64,000 bases of DNA from Quadrisphaera sp. INWT6 (GTDB taxonomy: Bacteria; Actinomycetota; Actinomycetes; Actinomycetales; Quadrisphaeraceae), in contig NZ_VUOH01000006.1 in assembly GCF_015390235.1 (NCBI RefSeq), positions 186,001 through 250,000 on the forward strand, read 5' to 3'. Position numbers and translations under genes: made by a program. Positions 57,136 through 64,000 of the stretch are shown piece by piece. Within the stretch, counting starts at the first letter, position 1. Each line of letters begins with the position of its first letter. The notes under the pieces were generated by a model, which saw nothing but the letters and a program-made list of their open reading frames with translations, was not told the origin of the DNA and did not search any database.

Positions 57136-58711
57136 CTACGCGGCGTCGTCAGCCTGCGAGGGGGCCGACGTCGAGGTCGTCGACGCGGTGGAGGCGACCG
57201 AGCCGGTGCTGCGGCGCAGGAGGGCGCCGACGTCGACGCCGGTGGTGCGCTTCACCAGCTCCAGGGTCTCGGTGAGGTTGGTCGCCACGCCCTTGGACAG
57301 CGCGCTCGCGCCGTCGGTGGAGATGACCGTGAGGTCGCTGATGGCGGCCATCGGCGCGGCCAGCTCGCGGGCCACCTTGGGTAGCGCCTCGACCACCATC
57401 TGCGTGGTGGCGGCCTGGCCGTAGCGCTCGAAGGCCTCCGCGCGCAGGCGCTGGGTCTCGGCCTCGGCCTCGCCCTTGGCGCGGATCGCGGCGGCCTCGG
57501 CCTCGCCCTCGGCGCGGACGGCGTTGGCGATGGCGGAGCGCCGGCTGAGCTCGGCCTCGCCCTCCAGGCGCACCTTCTCGGCGGCGGCCGCAGCGGCCAG
57601 CCGGGCGGCGTCGGCGTCCGCGGCGGCGAAGTTCCTGGCGCGCTCGGCGTTGGCGGCGGTGGCCAGGCGGGTGCGCTCGGCCTCGGCCTCCGCCTCGGCG
57701 ATGGCGGTGGCCTTGGCGCCCTCGGCCTGGAAGATCTCGGCGTTGCGGCGGCCCTGCGCCTCCTGCTCGGCCTGGTAGCGGGCCGCGTCGGCCGGCTTGC
57801 GGACCTGCGTGTCGAGCTGGCGCTCGGTCAGCGCCGCCTGCCGCTCGGCCACGCGCTCCTGGCTGGTGAGCACCTCCTGGTCGCGCTCGGCCTTGGCCAG
57901 GGAGCCGGCGGCCTCGGCGTCGGCGGCGGCGCGGTCGGTGTCGGCCTTGAACGCCGAGCGGCGCAGGTCGAGGTCGCGCTGGCTCTCGGAGATGGCCTCG
58001 TCGGCCTTGGCCTGGGCCTGGCTGGCCTCGCGGCGGGCGGCGGCCTCGGCGATGGCGGCGTTGCGGGCCGCGGCGGCGGCCTCGGGGCGGCCCAGGTCGC
58101 GCAGGTAGTTGGTGTCGTCGGAGACGTCCTGGATCTGGAAGGTGTCCAGCACCAGGCCCTGGTTGGACAGGGACGAGATGGACTCCTCGGCCACCTGCGC
58201 GGCGAACGCGGCGCGGTCGCGGATGATCTCGTCGACCGTCAGCGTGCCGACGATGGAGCGCAGCGAGCCCGCCAGGACCTCCTGCGTGAACGACTCGATC
58301 TCGTCCTGCTGGTGCAGGAAGCGCTGCGCGGCGGCGCGGACGTTGTCCTCCGAGCCGCCCACCTTGACGATGGCGACGGCGTCGAGGTTGAGGCGGGATG
58401 CCCTGCTTGGACACGGCGCCGCCGATCTTCACCGAGATCCGGCGGCTGCTCAGCGACAGCACGTGGACGCGCTCGACGAGCGGCTTCACGAAGACGCCGC
58501 CGCCCATCACCACGCGCTGGCCCGACAGGTCGGTGGACACCTGCCCGGTCTCGGGGTTGGTCACGGCCTTGCCCTTGCGGCCCGTGACGATGAACGCCTC
58601 CGACGGGCTGGCGATCTTGTAGCGCCGGGCGATGGAGAAGACCACCACCAGCACGACGATCACCAGCAGGCCGATGGCGACGACCGGAACGAGCACGGGG
58701 GTCAGGTCCAC
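57136..58711 (-). pseudogene. Flotillin-like SPFH protein, frameshifted
   Basis: From GTG 58711: a membrane anchor LVPVVAIGLLVIVVLVVVFS, then ARRYKIASPSEAFIVTGRKG and SSRRISVKIGGAVSKQGIP. One extra base near 58390-58396 breaks the frame; the next frame resumes LNLDAVAIVKVGGSEDNVRA, AAQRFLHQQDEIESFTQEVL (SPFH core), SLSNQGLVLDTFQIQDVSDD, and a long Glu/Ala-rich coiled coil with repeats like AEAEAEAERTRLATAANAER. The C-terminal part RYGQAATTQMVVEALPKVAR is typical of flotillins. Repair gives 524 residues. It organises membrane microdomains. Confidence 0.85.
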
Positions 58712-58717
58712 GCGGCG

Positions 58718-58723
58718 ACCCTA
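58718..58723 (-). promoter_or_regulatory. Leaderless-type -10 box of flotillin
   Basis: Minus-strand TAGGGT, 6 bases before GTG 58711. Confidence 0.5.
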
Positions 58724-58763
58724 GGTGCCCGGGTCCGCCGGCGTCGTCCCCCCGGAGGAGGGT

Positions 58764-59417
58764 TCACCCACCCGCGAGGCGGCGGAGGTCGGCGATGGCG
58801 GCGGCCGGGTCGTCGGCGCCGTACACGGCCGACCCGGCCACGAAGACGTCGGCACCGGCCTCGGCGCAGCGCTCGACGGTCTCGGCGGAGACGCCGCCGT
58901 CGACCTGCAGGCGCACCTCCAGGCCGTGCTCGTCGACGGCGCGGCGCAGGCGGCGCAGCTTGGGCAGGCACCCGTCGAGGAAGCTCTGGCCGCCGAAGCC
59001 GGGCTCCACGGTCATGACGAGCACCATGTCGACCTCGCCCAGCCAGTCGAGGAAGGGCTCGACCGGCGTCGCGGGGCTGAGGGCCAGCCCGGCGCGGGCA
59101 CCGCGCTCGCGCAGCTCGCGCGCCAGGCGGACCGGCGCCGAAGCCGCCTCGGCGTGGAAGGTCACCGAGTGGGCGCCGGCCTCGGCGTAGGAGGGGGCCC
59201 AGCGGTCGGGGTCGGCGATCATGAGGTGGCAGTCGAGCGGGACCGGGCTGACCTGCGCCAGGCGCTGCACCACGGGCAGGCCGAGGGTGAGGTTGGGCAC
59301 GAAGTGCGCGTCCATCACGTCGACGTGGGCCCAGTCGGCGGTGGCGATGCGCCCGAGCTCGGCCTCGAGGTTGGCGAAGTCGGCGGACAGGATGCTGGGG
59401 GCGATGGTCACGGCCAC
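58764..59417 (-). CDS. rpe: Ribulose-phosphate 3-epimerase
   Basis: 217 residues from GTG 59417. Landmarks: [40 protein letters not shown] (metal and catalytic Asp), [33 protein letters not shown] and [20 protein letters not shown] with the second catalytic Asp. It interconverts ribulose-5-P and xylulose-5-P in the pentose phosphate pathway. The order fmt-rsmB-rpe matches Rv1406-Rv1408, but here a GGDEF-EAL gene is inserted before rpe. Confidence 0.96.
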   Translation of the reverse strand: MAVTIAPSILSADFANLEAELGRIATADWAHVDVMDAHFVPNLTLGLPVVQRLAQVSPVPLDCHLMIADPDRWAPSYAEAGAHSVTFHAEAASAPVRLARELRERGARAGLALSPATPVEPFLDWLGEVDMVLVMTVEPGFGGQSFLDGCLPKLRRLRRAVDEHGLEVRLQVDGGVSAETVERCAEAGADVFVAGSAVYGADDPAAAIADLRRLAGG

Positions 59418-59423
59418 CCGCCG

Positions 59424-59429
59424 ACCCTA
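59424..59429 (-). promoter_or_regulatory. Leaderless-type -10 box of rpe, overlapping a stop codon
   Basis: Minus-strand TAGGGT, 6 bases before GTG 59417. Its first three bases are the TAG stop codon (59429-59427) of the GGDEF-EAL gene. Confidence 0.5.
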
Positions 59430-61607
59430 GGCGCCGGTGACCGCCGCGGCGCCCACCACCTGCTGCGCCACCTGCCGCACCACCTGCTGGACCGGCTGCC
59501 GGGCCGCGCGCTGCACGCCGTCGAGCAGCCAGGCGCGGACGTCCTCCGCGGGCAGCGGGCGGCTGTGCAGGTACCCCTGCGACACGTCGCAGCCGAGCTC
59601 GCACAGCCGCTGGAGCACCTCGGCGGTCTCGACCCCCTCGGCCACCACGCGCAGGCCCAGGCTGTGGGCCAGGTCGACGGTGGTGCGGACGACGACGGCG
59701 CTGCGGGCGTCGGTGTCGAGGTCCCTGACGAAGACCCTGTCGATCTTGAGCTCGGTGACGGGCAGCGCCATGAGCAGCGACAGCGAGGAGTACCCGGTGC
59801 CGTAGTCGTCGATGCTGATCTCGACGCCCAGCTCGCCCAGGGCGGTCAGCACCACGGCCGCCCCGTCGGGGTCGGACACGATGCCGGTCTCGGTGATCTC
59901 CAGCACCAGGGAGCTCCCGGGGACGCCGGCCGCGACGAGCGCCCGGGCGACGTCGTCGACCAGCTCGGGGCGCAGGTCGCTCGGGGACAGGTTGACCGAC
60001 ACCGGGACCGAGCTCCCCTGGGCGCGCCAGCGCGCGACCTCCCGCAGGGCCTCGCCGACCACCCAGCGCGTCAGCCGGGACTGCAGGCCGAGCTCCTCGG
60101 CGAGGGGCACGAACACGTCGGGCGGCACCAGCCCGTGCTCCGGGTCGCGCCAGCGCACCAGCGCCTCCGCGCCCTGCACGACGGCACCGCCGAGCGCGAG
60201 CTGCGGCTGGTAGTGCAGGACCAGCTGCTCGGTCTCGACCGCGCGGGTCAGGGCGTCGGCGAGCTCCGCCCGGGCGGCCGCTGCCTCGTCGAGCGAGGAG
60301 TCGTGCAGCACGGGCTCGCCGCCGAGGGCGCGGGCGCAGGTGGCTGCGGCCTCCGCGCGGCGCAGGGCGTCGACGGCCGCGTCCCCGCCCGCGGCGGGTC
60401 GGTCCCCGGGCCCTACGACCAGCAGGGCGACGCCCGCCGCCACCCGCAGCCTCGCGGTCCCCTGCGGCAGGGCGACGGGCTCGGACAGCAGGTCGCGCAG
60501 CACCCCGGCCAGGGCCAGCGCCTGCTCGGCGCCCGCACCGGGCAGCAGGACCCCGAAGACGCCGCCGTCGATGCGCGCCGCGCGCGCGGTGGGCGCCAGG
60601 CGGGCCCCCACCTGGCGCAGCAGGTCGTCCTCCACCTCGCGGCCCCAGACGTCCGTGATGGCGTGGAGCCCCTCGACGTCCAGCACCAGGAGCGCAGCGC
60701 CCGCACCGGGGTCGGCGGAGGCGGCGGCGGAGCGCGCCCGCTCGAGCAGCGCGGCGGTGTCGGCGAGCAGCGCGCGCCGGTTGCCCAGGCCGGTGACCTC
60801 GTCGGTCATCGCGAGCTCGCGAGCGGCGTGCAGGGAGGTCACGTCGCGCAGGAGGAGCCCCAGGCGCGCGGTGGCGGAGACCAGCGCCCCGACGGCGACG
60901 ACCACGGCCACCCGCGCGCTCCAGTCGGGCGTGGACATCAGCAGCGTCACGGCCGCCTCGCCGACGACCACGAAGCTGCCCACGGCCCGCTGGCCCGAGC
61001 TGCTGGGCCTCGGCCGCAGGCCGGGAGGAGGCGGCACGACCAGGGCGAGCAGCACGCCCGCGCACCCGACCGCGGCCACGGCCGCGTCGACCAGCAGCGG
61101 GACGTCGAGGAGGCCGGCGAGGCCGGTGACGTAGGAGGCCCCGGCGGCGAGCAGGGCCCAGGCACCGGTGGCGAGGAGCACGACGCGGCGGTCCGCCCCC
61201 GCCCCGACGTCCACCAGGAGCGCGGTGACCAGGCCCGTCACCGCGACCAGGCCGCTGAGGCAGCCGAGGGTCAGGAGCCGCTCGACCGCGTCCATCCCGC
61301 TCGCGCGCTCCAGAGGAGGACCGGCGAAGGTGATGAGGACGGCGGCGGTCCCGAGGACCCCACCGGTGGCGTCGAGCCAGCTGTGCGTGGACACCATCCG
61401 CCGGTGCTCGCACGCGAGCTCGACCGTCGCCGCGCACAGGGCCACCAGGCCCAGGACCCCGAGCACGAGGTGCCAGGTCTCCGTGCCCCACGGGAGCCCG
61501 ACGACGGTGGGGCTGAAGAGGGCGACGGCAGCAGCCATCCAGCGCCTCGTCCTCCACCCGGCCCGGGCGGGTCCCTCTGCGTCCACACCGCTCCATCGGT
61601 CGCCCAC
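59427..61607 (-). CDS. Membrane GGDEF-EAL protein with degenerate GGDEF
   Basis: 726 residues from GTG 61607. Residues about 25-260 hold six to eight membrane segments (LVLGVLGLVALCAATVELAC, VVLLATGAWALLAAGASYVT). The GGDEF domain starts at AMTDEVTGLGNRRALLADTA, but the GGDEF loop reads IDGGVFGV, so cyclase activity is unlikely. The EAL domain looks complete: GAEALVRWRDPEHGL, VSVNLSPSDL, LEITETGI, ISIDDYGTGYSSLSLL, LKIDRVFV, VVAEGVET and DVSQGYLHSRP. A c-di-GMP phosphodiesterase role is therefore inferred, perhaps with GTP sensing by the dead GGDEF. The C-terminal tail repeats QQVVRQVAQQVVG. Confidence 0.9.
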   Translation of the reverse strand: MGDRWSGVDAEGPARAGWRTRRWMAAAVALFSPTVVGLPWGTETWHLVLGVLGLVALCAATVELACEHRRMVSTHSWLDATGGVLGTAAVLITFAGPPLERASGMDAVERLLTLGCLSGLVAVTGLVTALLVDVGAGADRRVVLLATGAWALLAAGASYVTGLAGLLDVPLLVDAAVAAVGCAGVLLALVVPPPPGLRPRPSSSGQRAVGSFVVVGEAAVTLLMSTPDWSARVAVVVAVGALVSATARLGLLLRDVTSLHAARELAMTDEVTGLGNRRALLADTAALLERARSAAASADPGAGAALLVLDVEGLHAITDVWGREVEDDLLRQVGARLAPTARAARIDGGVFGVLLPGAGAEQALALAGVLRDLLSEPVALPQGTARLRVAAGVALLVVGPGDRPAAGGDAAVDALRRAEAAATCARALGGEPVLHDSSLDEAAAARAELADALTRAVETEQLVLHYQPQLALGGAVVQGAEALVRWRDPEHGLVPPDVFVPLAEELGLQSRLTRWVVGEALREVARWRAQGSSVPVSVNLSPSDLRPELVDDVARALVAAGVPGSSLVLEITETGIVSDPDGAAVVLTALGELGVEISIDDYGTGYSSLSLLMALPVTELKIDRVFVRDLDTDARSAVVVRTTVDLAHSLGLRVVAEGVETAEVLQRLCELGCDVSQGYLHSRPLPAEDVRAWLLDGVQRAARQPVQQVVRQVAQQVVGAAAVTGA

Positions 61608-61634
61608 GACGCGGCTCGACGACCGGCGCTGATG

Positions 61635-61652
61635 ATCACCGTTCCGGAGCAG
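61635..61652. repeat. Dispersed copy of the TGATCAC/TTCCGGA element
   Basis: ATCACCGTTCCGGAGCAG shares the 12-mer CACCGTTCCGGA with the palindrome at 43148-43207 (minus strand). It lies just upstream of the GGDEF-EAL start. The rest of the gap 61608-61729 is G-rich (GGGCGGGCGGGTC repeats) with nothing recognisable. Confidence 0.45.
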
Positions 61653-61729
61653 TCCCGCCGGCCCCGGGTGCGGGCCGGGCGGGCGGGCGGGTCGGGCGGG
61701 CGGGTCGGAAGAGCCGGGTCAGGGCCGGG

Positions 61730-63292
61730 TCAGAGGGGGCGGCGCAGGAGGCTCGTGCTCATCGCGTCGGTGCCGTGCAGGTGCGGCCACAGCTGGGCCC
61801 GCTGCCCGGTGCCCGCGTCCTCCACACCGGCCAGCTCGCGCAGGACGGCCGGGGCGTCGAGCACCTCGACGGGCTCACCGGCCCTGGCGCGGCGCCGCAC
61901 GACGTCGTCGACCACGGCCTGCGTCTCCGCGGGGTGCGGGCTGCACGTGACGTAGGCGACGACGCCGCCGGGGCGCACGGCCTCCAGCGCGGAGGAGAGC
62001 AGCTCGCGCTGCAGGGGGGCCAGCTCGGCGAGGTCGGCGGGGGTGCGCCGCCAGCGCGCCTCGGGGCGGCGGCGCAGCGCGCCGAGGCCCGTGCACGGGG
62101 CGTCGACGAGGACCCTGTCGAACTGCCCGGGGCGCTCCTCGCCGACGGCGCGGCCGTCACCGGCGACCACCTCGACGGTCCCGGGGTGCTCGGCGAGCAC
62201 CCCGGCGAGCGCCTGCTGGACCAGCTTCGCGCGGTGGGGGGCCACCTCGACGGCGAGCAGCCGGGCCCCGCGCTCGGCGGCGCTGGCGGCGAGCAGCGCG
62301 GCCTTGCCGCCCGGGCCGGCGCACAGGTCGGCCCAGCGCTCGTCAGGACCGCCGGAGGCGCCTGAGCCGCCGGAGCCGAGCAGCGGCGCGGCGAGCAGGG
62401 CGAGGGCCGCGAGCTGGCTGCCCTCGTCCTGCACCCGGGCGCGGGCGGCGCGGACGGCGGGCAGGGAGGCCGGGTCGCCCTCGGGCATCACGGCTGCCAC
62501 CGGCGACCAGCGGCCGGGCTGCGCACCGGCTCCCACCAGCTCCTCGGCGGTGGCGAGACCGGGCAGGGCCGCCAGCGCGACCAGGGGGCGGGCGTTGTCG
62601 GCCGCGAGCAGGGCCTGGAGCTCGCTCGCGGGGCGGCCGGCGGCCACGAGCGCCTCGCGCATCGCGCGGACCACCCACGCGGGGTGGCTCTCGCGGACGG
62701 CGAGAGCGCCGACCGGGTCGGCTCCGGGCCCCTCGCTCGGGGGCGCGACCTCGTCGAGCCAGGCGGCGAGGTCGCGGGCGGCGACGCGCCGCAGCACGGC
62801 GTTGGCCAGGCCGCTGGCGCCGGTGCCGACGGCGCCGCGGACGAGGGCCACGGTCTCGGAGACGGCGGCGTGCTGGGCCACGCGGGTGGCCAGCAGCTGG
62901 TGGGCCCCCAGGCGCAGGGCGTCGAGCAGGGGCGGGTCGAGCTGGTCCAGGGGCCTGTCGACGCAGGCCGCGAGCACGGCGTCGTAGGTGCCGCGGCCGC
63001 GCAGCGCGCCGTAGGCGAGCTCGGTGGCGAAGGCGGCGTCGCGGGTGTCGAGGCGCTGCTCGCGCAGGAGGCGGGGCAGCACGAGGTTGGCGTAGGCGTC
63101 CTGCTCCTCGACGGCGCGCAGCACGTCGAAGGCGACGCGGCGGGCGGGATCGCCGGTGCGGGGGCGGGCCGCGGGGCGGCTCGCCGTCCACGGCCGGGAG
63201 CGGTCGGGACCGCCGCGCCCGCCGGGTCGCTGGGAGCGCTGGGGCCGCTGCGGGCCCTGGGGACGCTGCGGGGGGCCGGAACGCTCGCTCAC
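61730..63292 (-). CDS. rsmB: 16S rRNA m5C967 methyltransferase-like protein RsmB
   Basis: 520 residues from GTG 63292, overlapping fmt by 4 bases. Residues 1-48 are a Pro/Arg/Gln-rich extension ([17 protein letters not shown]). A NusB-like domain follows ([40 protein letters not shown]). The methyltransferase domain shows [14 protein letters not shown] (SAM), [33 protein letters not shown] (motif IV Cys) and [14 protein letters not shown] (motif VI, catalytic Cys). It methylates C967 of 16S rRNA in E. coli. Confidence 0.93.
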   Translation of the reverse strand: MSERSGPPQRPQGPQRPQRSQRPGGRGGPDRSRPWTASRPAARPRTGDPARRVAFDVLRAVEEQDAYANLVLPRLLREQRLDTRDAAFATELAYGALRGRGTYDAVLAACVDRPLDQLDPPLLDALRLGAHQLLATRVAQHAAVSETVALVRGAVGTGASGLANAVLRRVAARDLAAWLDEVAPPSEGPGADPVGALAVRESHPAWVVRAMREALVAAGRPASELQALLAADNARPLVALAALPGLATAEELVGAGAQPGRWSPVAAVMPEGDPASLPAVRAARARVQDEGSQLAALALLAAPLLGSGGSGASGGPDERWADLCAGPGGKAALLAASAAERGARLLAVEVAPHRAKLVQQALAGVLAEHPGTVEVVAGDGRAVGEERPGQFDRVLVDAPCTGLGALRRRPEARWRRTPADLAELAPLQRELLSSALEAVRPGGVVAYVTCSPHPAETQAVVDDVVRRRARAGEPVEVLDAPAVLRELAGVEDAGTGQRAQLWPHLHGTDAMSTSLLRRPL

Positions 63293-64000
63293 GCCAGCAC
63301 CTCCCCGCCCTCGAGGCGGGCTCCGCGGGCCCAGGCGGCGGCGGGCATGGCCCGCTTGCCGGCGGGCTGCACCTCCCCGAGGCGGACGGGCGTGGTGGCG
63401 GTGCCGACGAGCACCTCCTGCCCCTCGACGCGCAGCTCGCCGGGCGCCAGGCGCGGCGACCCCGGCGCGGTGGCCAGCGAGACCGGGGACAGCGGCTCGA
63501 CCGGCCCGAGCTTCAGGCGCTCGACACCGCCGGCGGAATCCTCACCGCGCACCACCGTGGTCCACGACCCAGGAGCGGGGGTGCAGCCGCGGACGCGCCG
63601 GTCGACGGCGAAGGCGGGCTCGTCCCAGCGGACGCGGGCGTCCTCGACGGTCACCTTGGCGGCGTGGCTGACGCCCTCGGACGGCTGCGGCACGGGCACC
63701 AGCGCCCCGGACTCCAGCCCGTCGAGGGTGGCCACCAGCAGCCGCGCGCCGTCGGCGGCGAGGCGCCCGAGCAGCTCGCCGGAGGTCTCGCGGGGCCGCA
63801 CGTCCGTCGTCGTCGTCCCGAGGACGGGGCCGGTGTCCATGCCCTCCTCCAGGAGGAAGGTGGTGGTGCCGGTGACGTCGTCGCCGGCCATGACGGCGCG
63901 CTGCACCGGGGCCGCGCCGCGCCACGCGGGCAGCAGGGAGAAGTGCAGGTTCACCCAGCCCAGCGGGGGGACGTCGAGCGCGGCGCGCGGCAGGAGGTTG
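63289..64000 (-). CDS. fmt: Methionyl-tRNA formyltransferase, C-terminal part
   Basis: The gene enters from the right edge, so the N-terminal quarter or so is missing; 236 residues are visible. The formyl-transfer site is present: [20 protein letters not shown] with the catalytic Asn and His, and the Asp in [16 protein letters not shown]. The C-terminal OB-like domain ([40 protein letters not shown]) grips tRNA. It formylates initiator Met-tRNA. It is cotranscribed with rsmB. Confidence 0.95.
   Translation of the reverse strand, partial: NLLPRAALDVPPLGWVNLHFSLLPAWRGAAPVQRAVMAGDDVTGTTTFLLEEGMDTGPVLGTTTTDVRPRETSGELLGRLAADGARLLVATLDGLESGALVPVPQPSEGVSHAAKVTVEDARVRWDEPAFAVDRRVRGCTPAPGSWTTVVRGEDSAGGVERLKLGPVEPLSPVSLATAPGSPRLAPGELRVEGQEVLVGTATTPVRLGEVQPAGKRAMPAAAWARGARLEGGEVLA

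Overview
The window is very G+C-rich (about three quarters by eye), nearly every gene uses GTG or ATG with strong third-position G/C, and the gene order matches the actinobacterial core block that in Mycobacterium tuberculosis runs nadABC, hisF, hisI, trpE, trpC, trpB, trpA, lgt, pykA, pdtaR, polA, rpsA. An actinomycete is clear. The order or genus is not settled from sequence alone; a Kineosporiales-like organism is only a guess.

Layout. 0-5 kb: rpsA (start only), a SAM methyltransferase, polA, a hotdog thioesterase and a GNAT acetyltransferase. 5-11 kb: a complete branched-chain amino acid ABC importer (livHMGF, with livJ convergent), whose LivH carries an unusual exported N-terminal domain. 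11-28 kb: pdtaR, tRNA-Leu(CAA), a frameshifted HTH/LAGLIDADG gene directly behind the tRNA, pyk, gltBD, lgt, trpA-trpB-trpC, two small membrane proteins, then a Trp-associated membrane protein, trpE and hisI. Most junctions are 4-base overlaps. 28-36 kb: a repeat-like protein, a frameshifted Nudix-monooxygenase fusion, a 42-bp palindromic tandem array, and an NAD regulon (nrtR with its operator, nadA, nadB, nadC, a NifS-type desulfurase). 36-43 kb: an aldo/keto reductase, a second 42-bp array, a heterodimeric ABC exporter, an MDMPI-like protein and hisF. 43-53 kb: accessory genes (nucleoside kinase-like, FUSC, Fic with a palindromic operator, a lipoprotein, MscS, a lipase, an ABC ATPase/permease pair, a LolA-like protein). 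53-64 kb: a PH-like protein, hisG-hisE, a DUF350/ATP-grasp/lipoprotein triad resembling E. coli yjfL-yjfC-yjfM, flotillin, rpe, a GGDEF-EAL protein, rsmB and the 3' part of fmt.

Three patterns cut across the window. First, at least eleven genes have a TANNNT box 6-8 bases before the start codon, the signature of leaderless transcripts. Second, nine one-base frameshifts interrupt seven otherwise intact genes, two of them twice (including hisF), which points to indel errors in the assembly more than to gene decay. Third, intergenic DNA carries two related families of palindromes: two 42-bp tandem arrays, and a dispersed element built from TGATCACG and TTCCGGA cores. No insertion sequence, prophage, CRISPR array or replication origin was seen.
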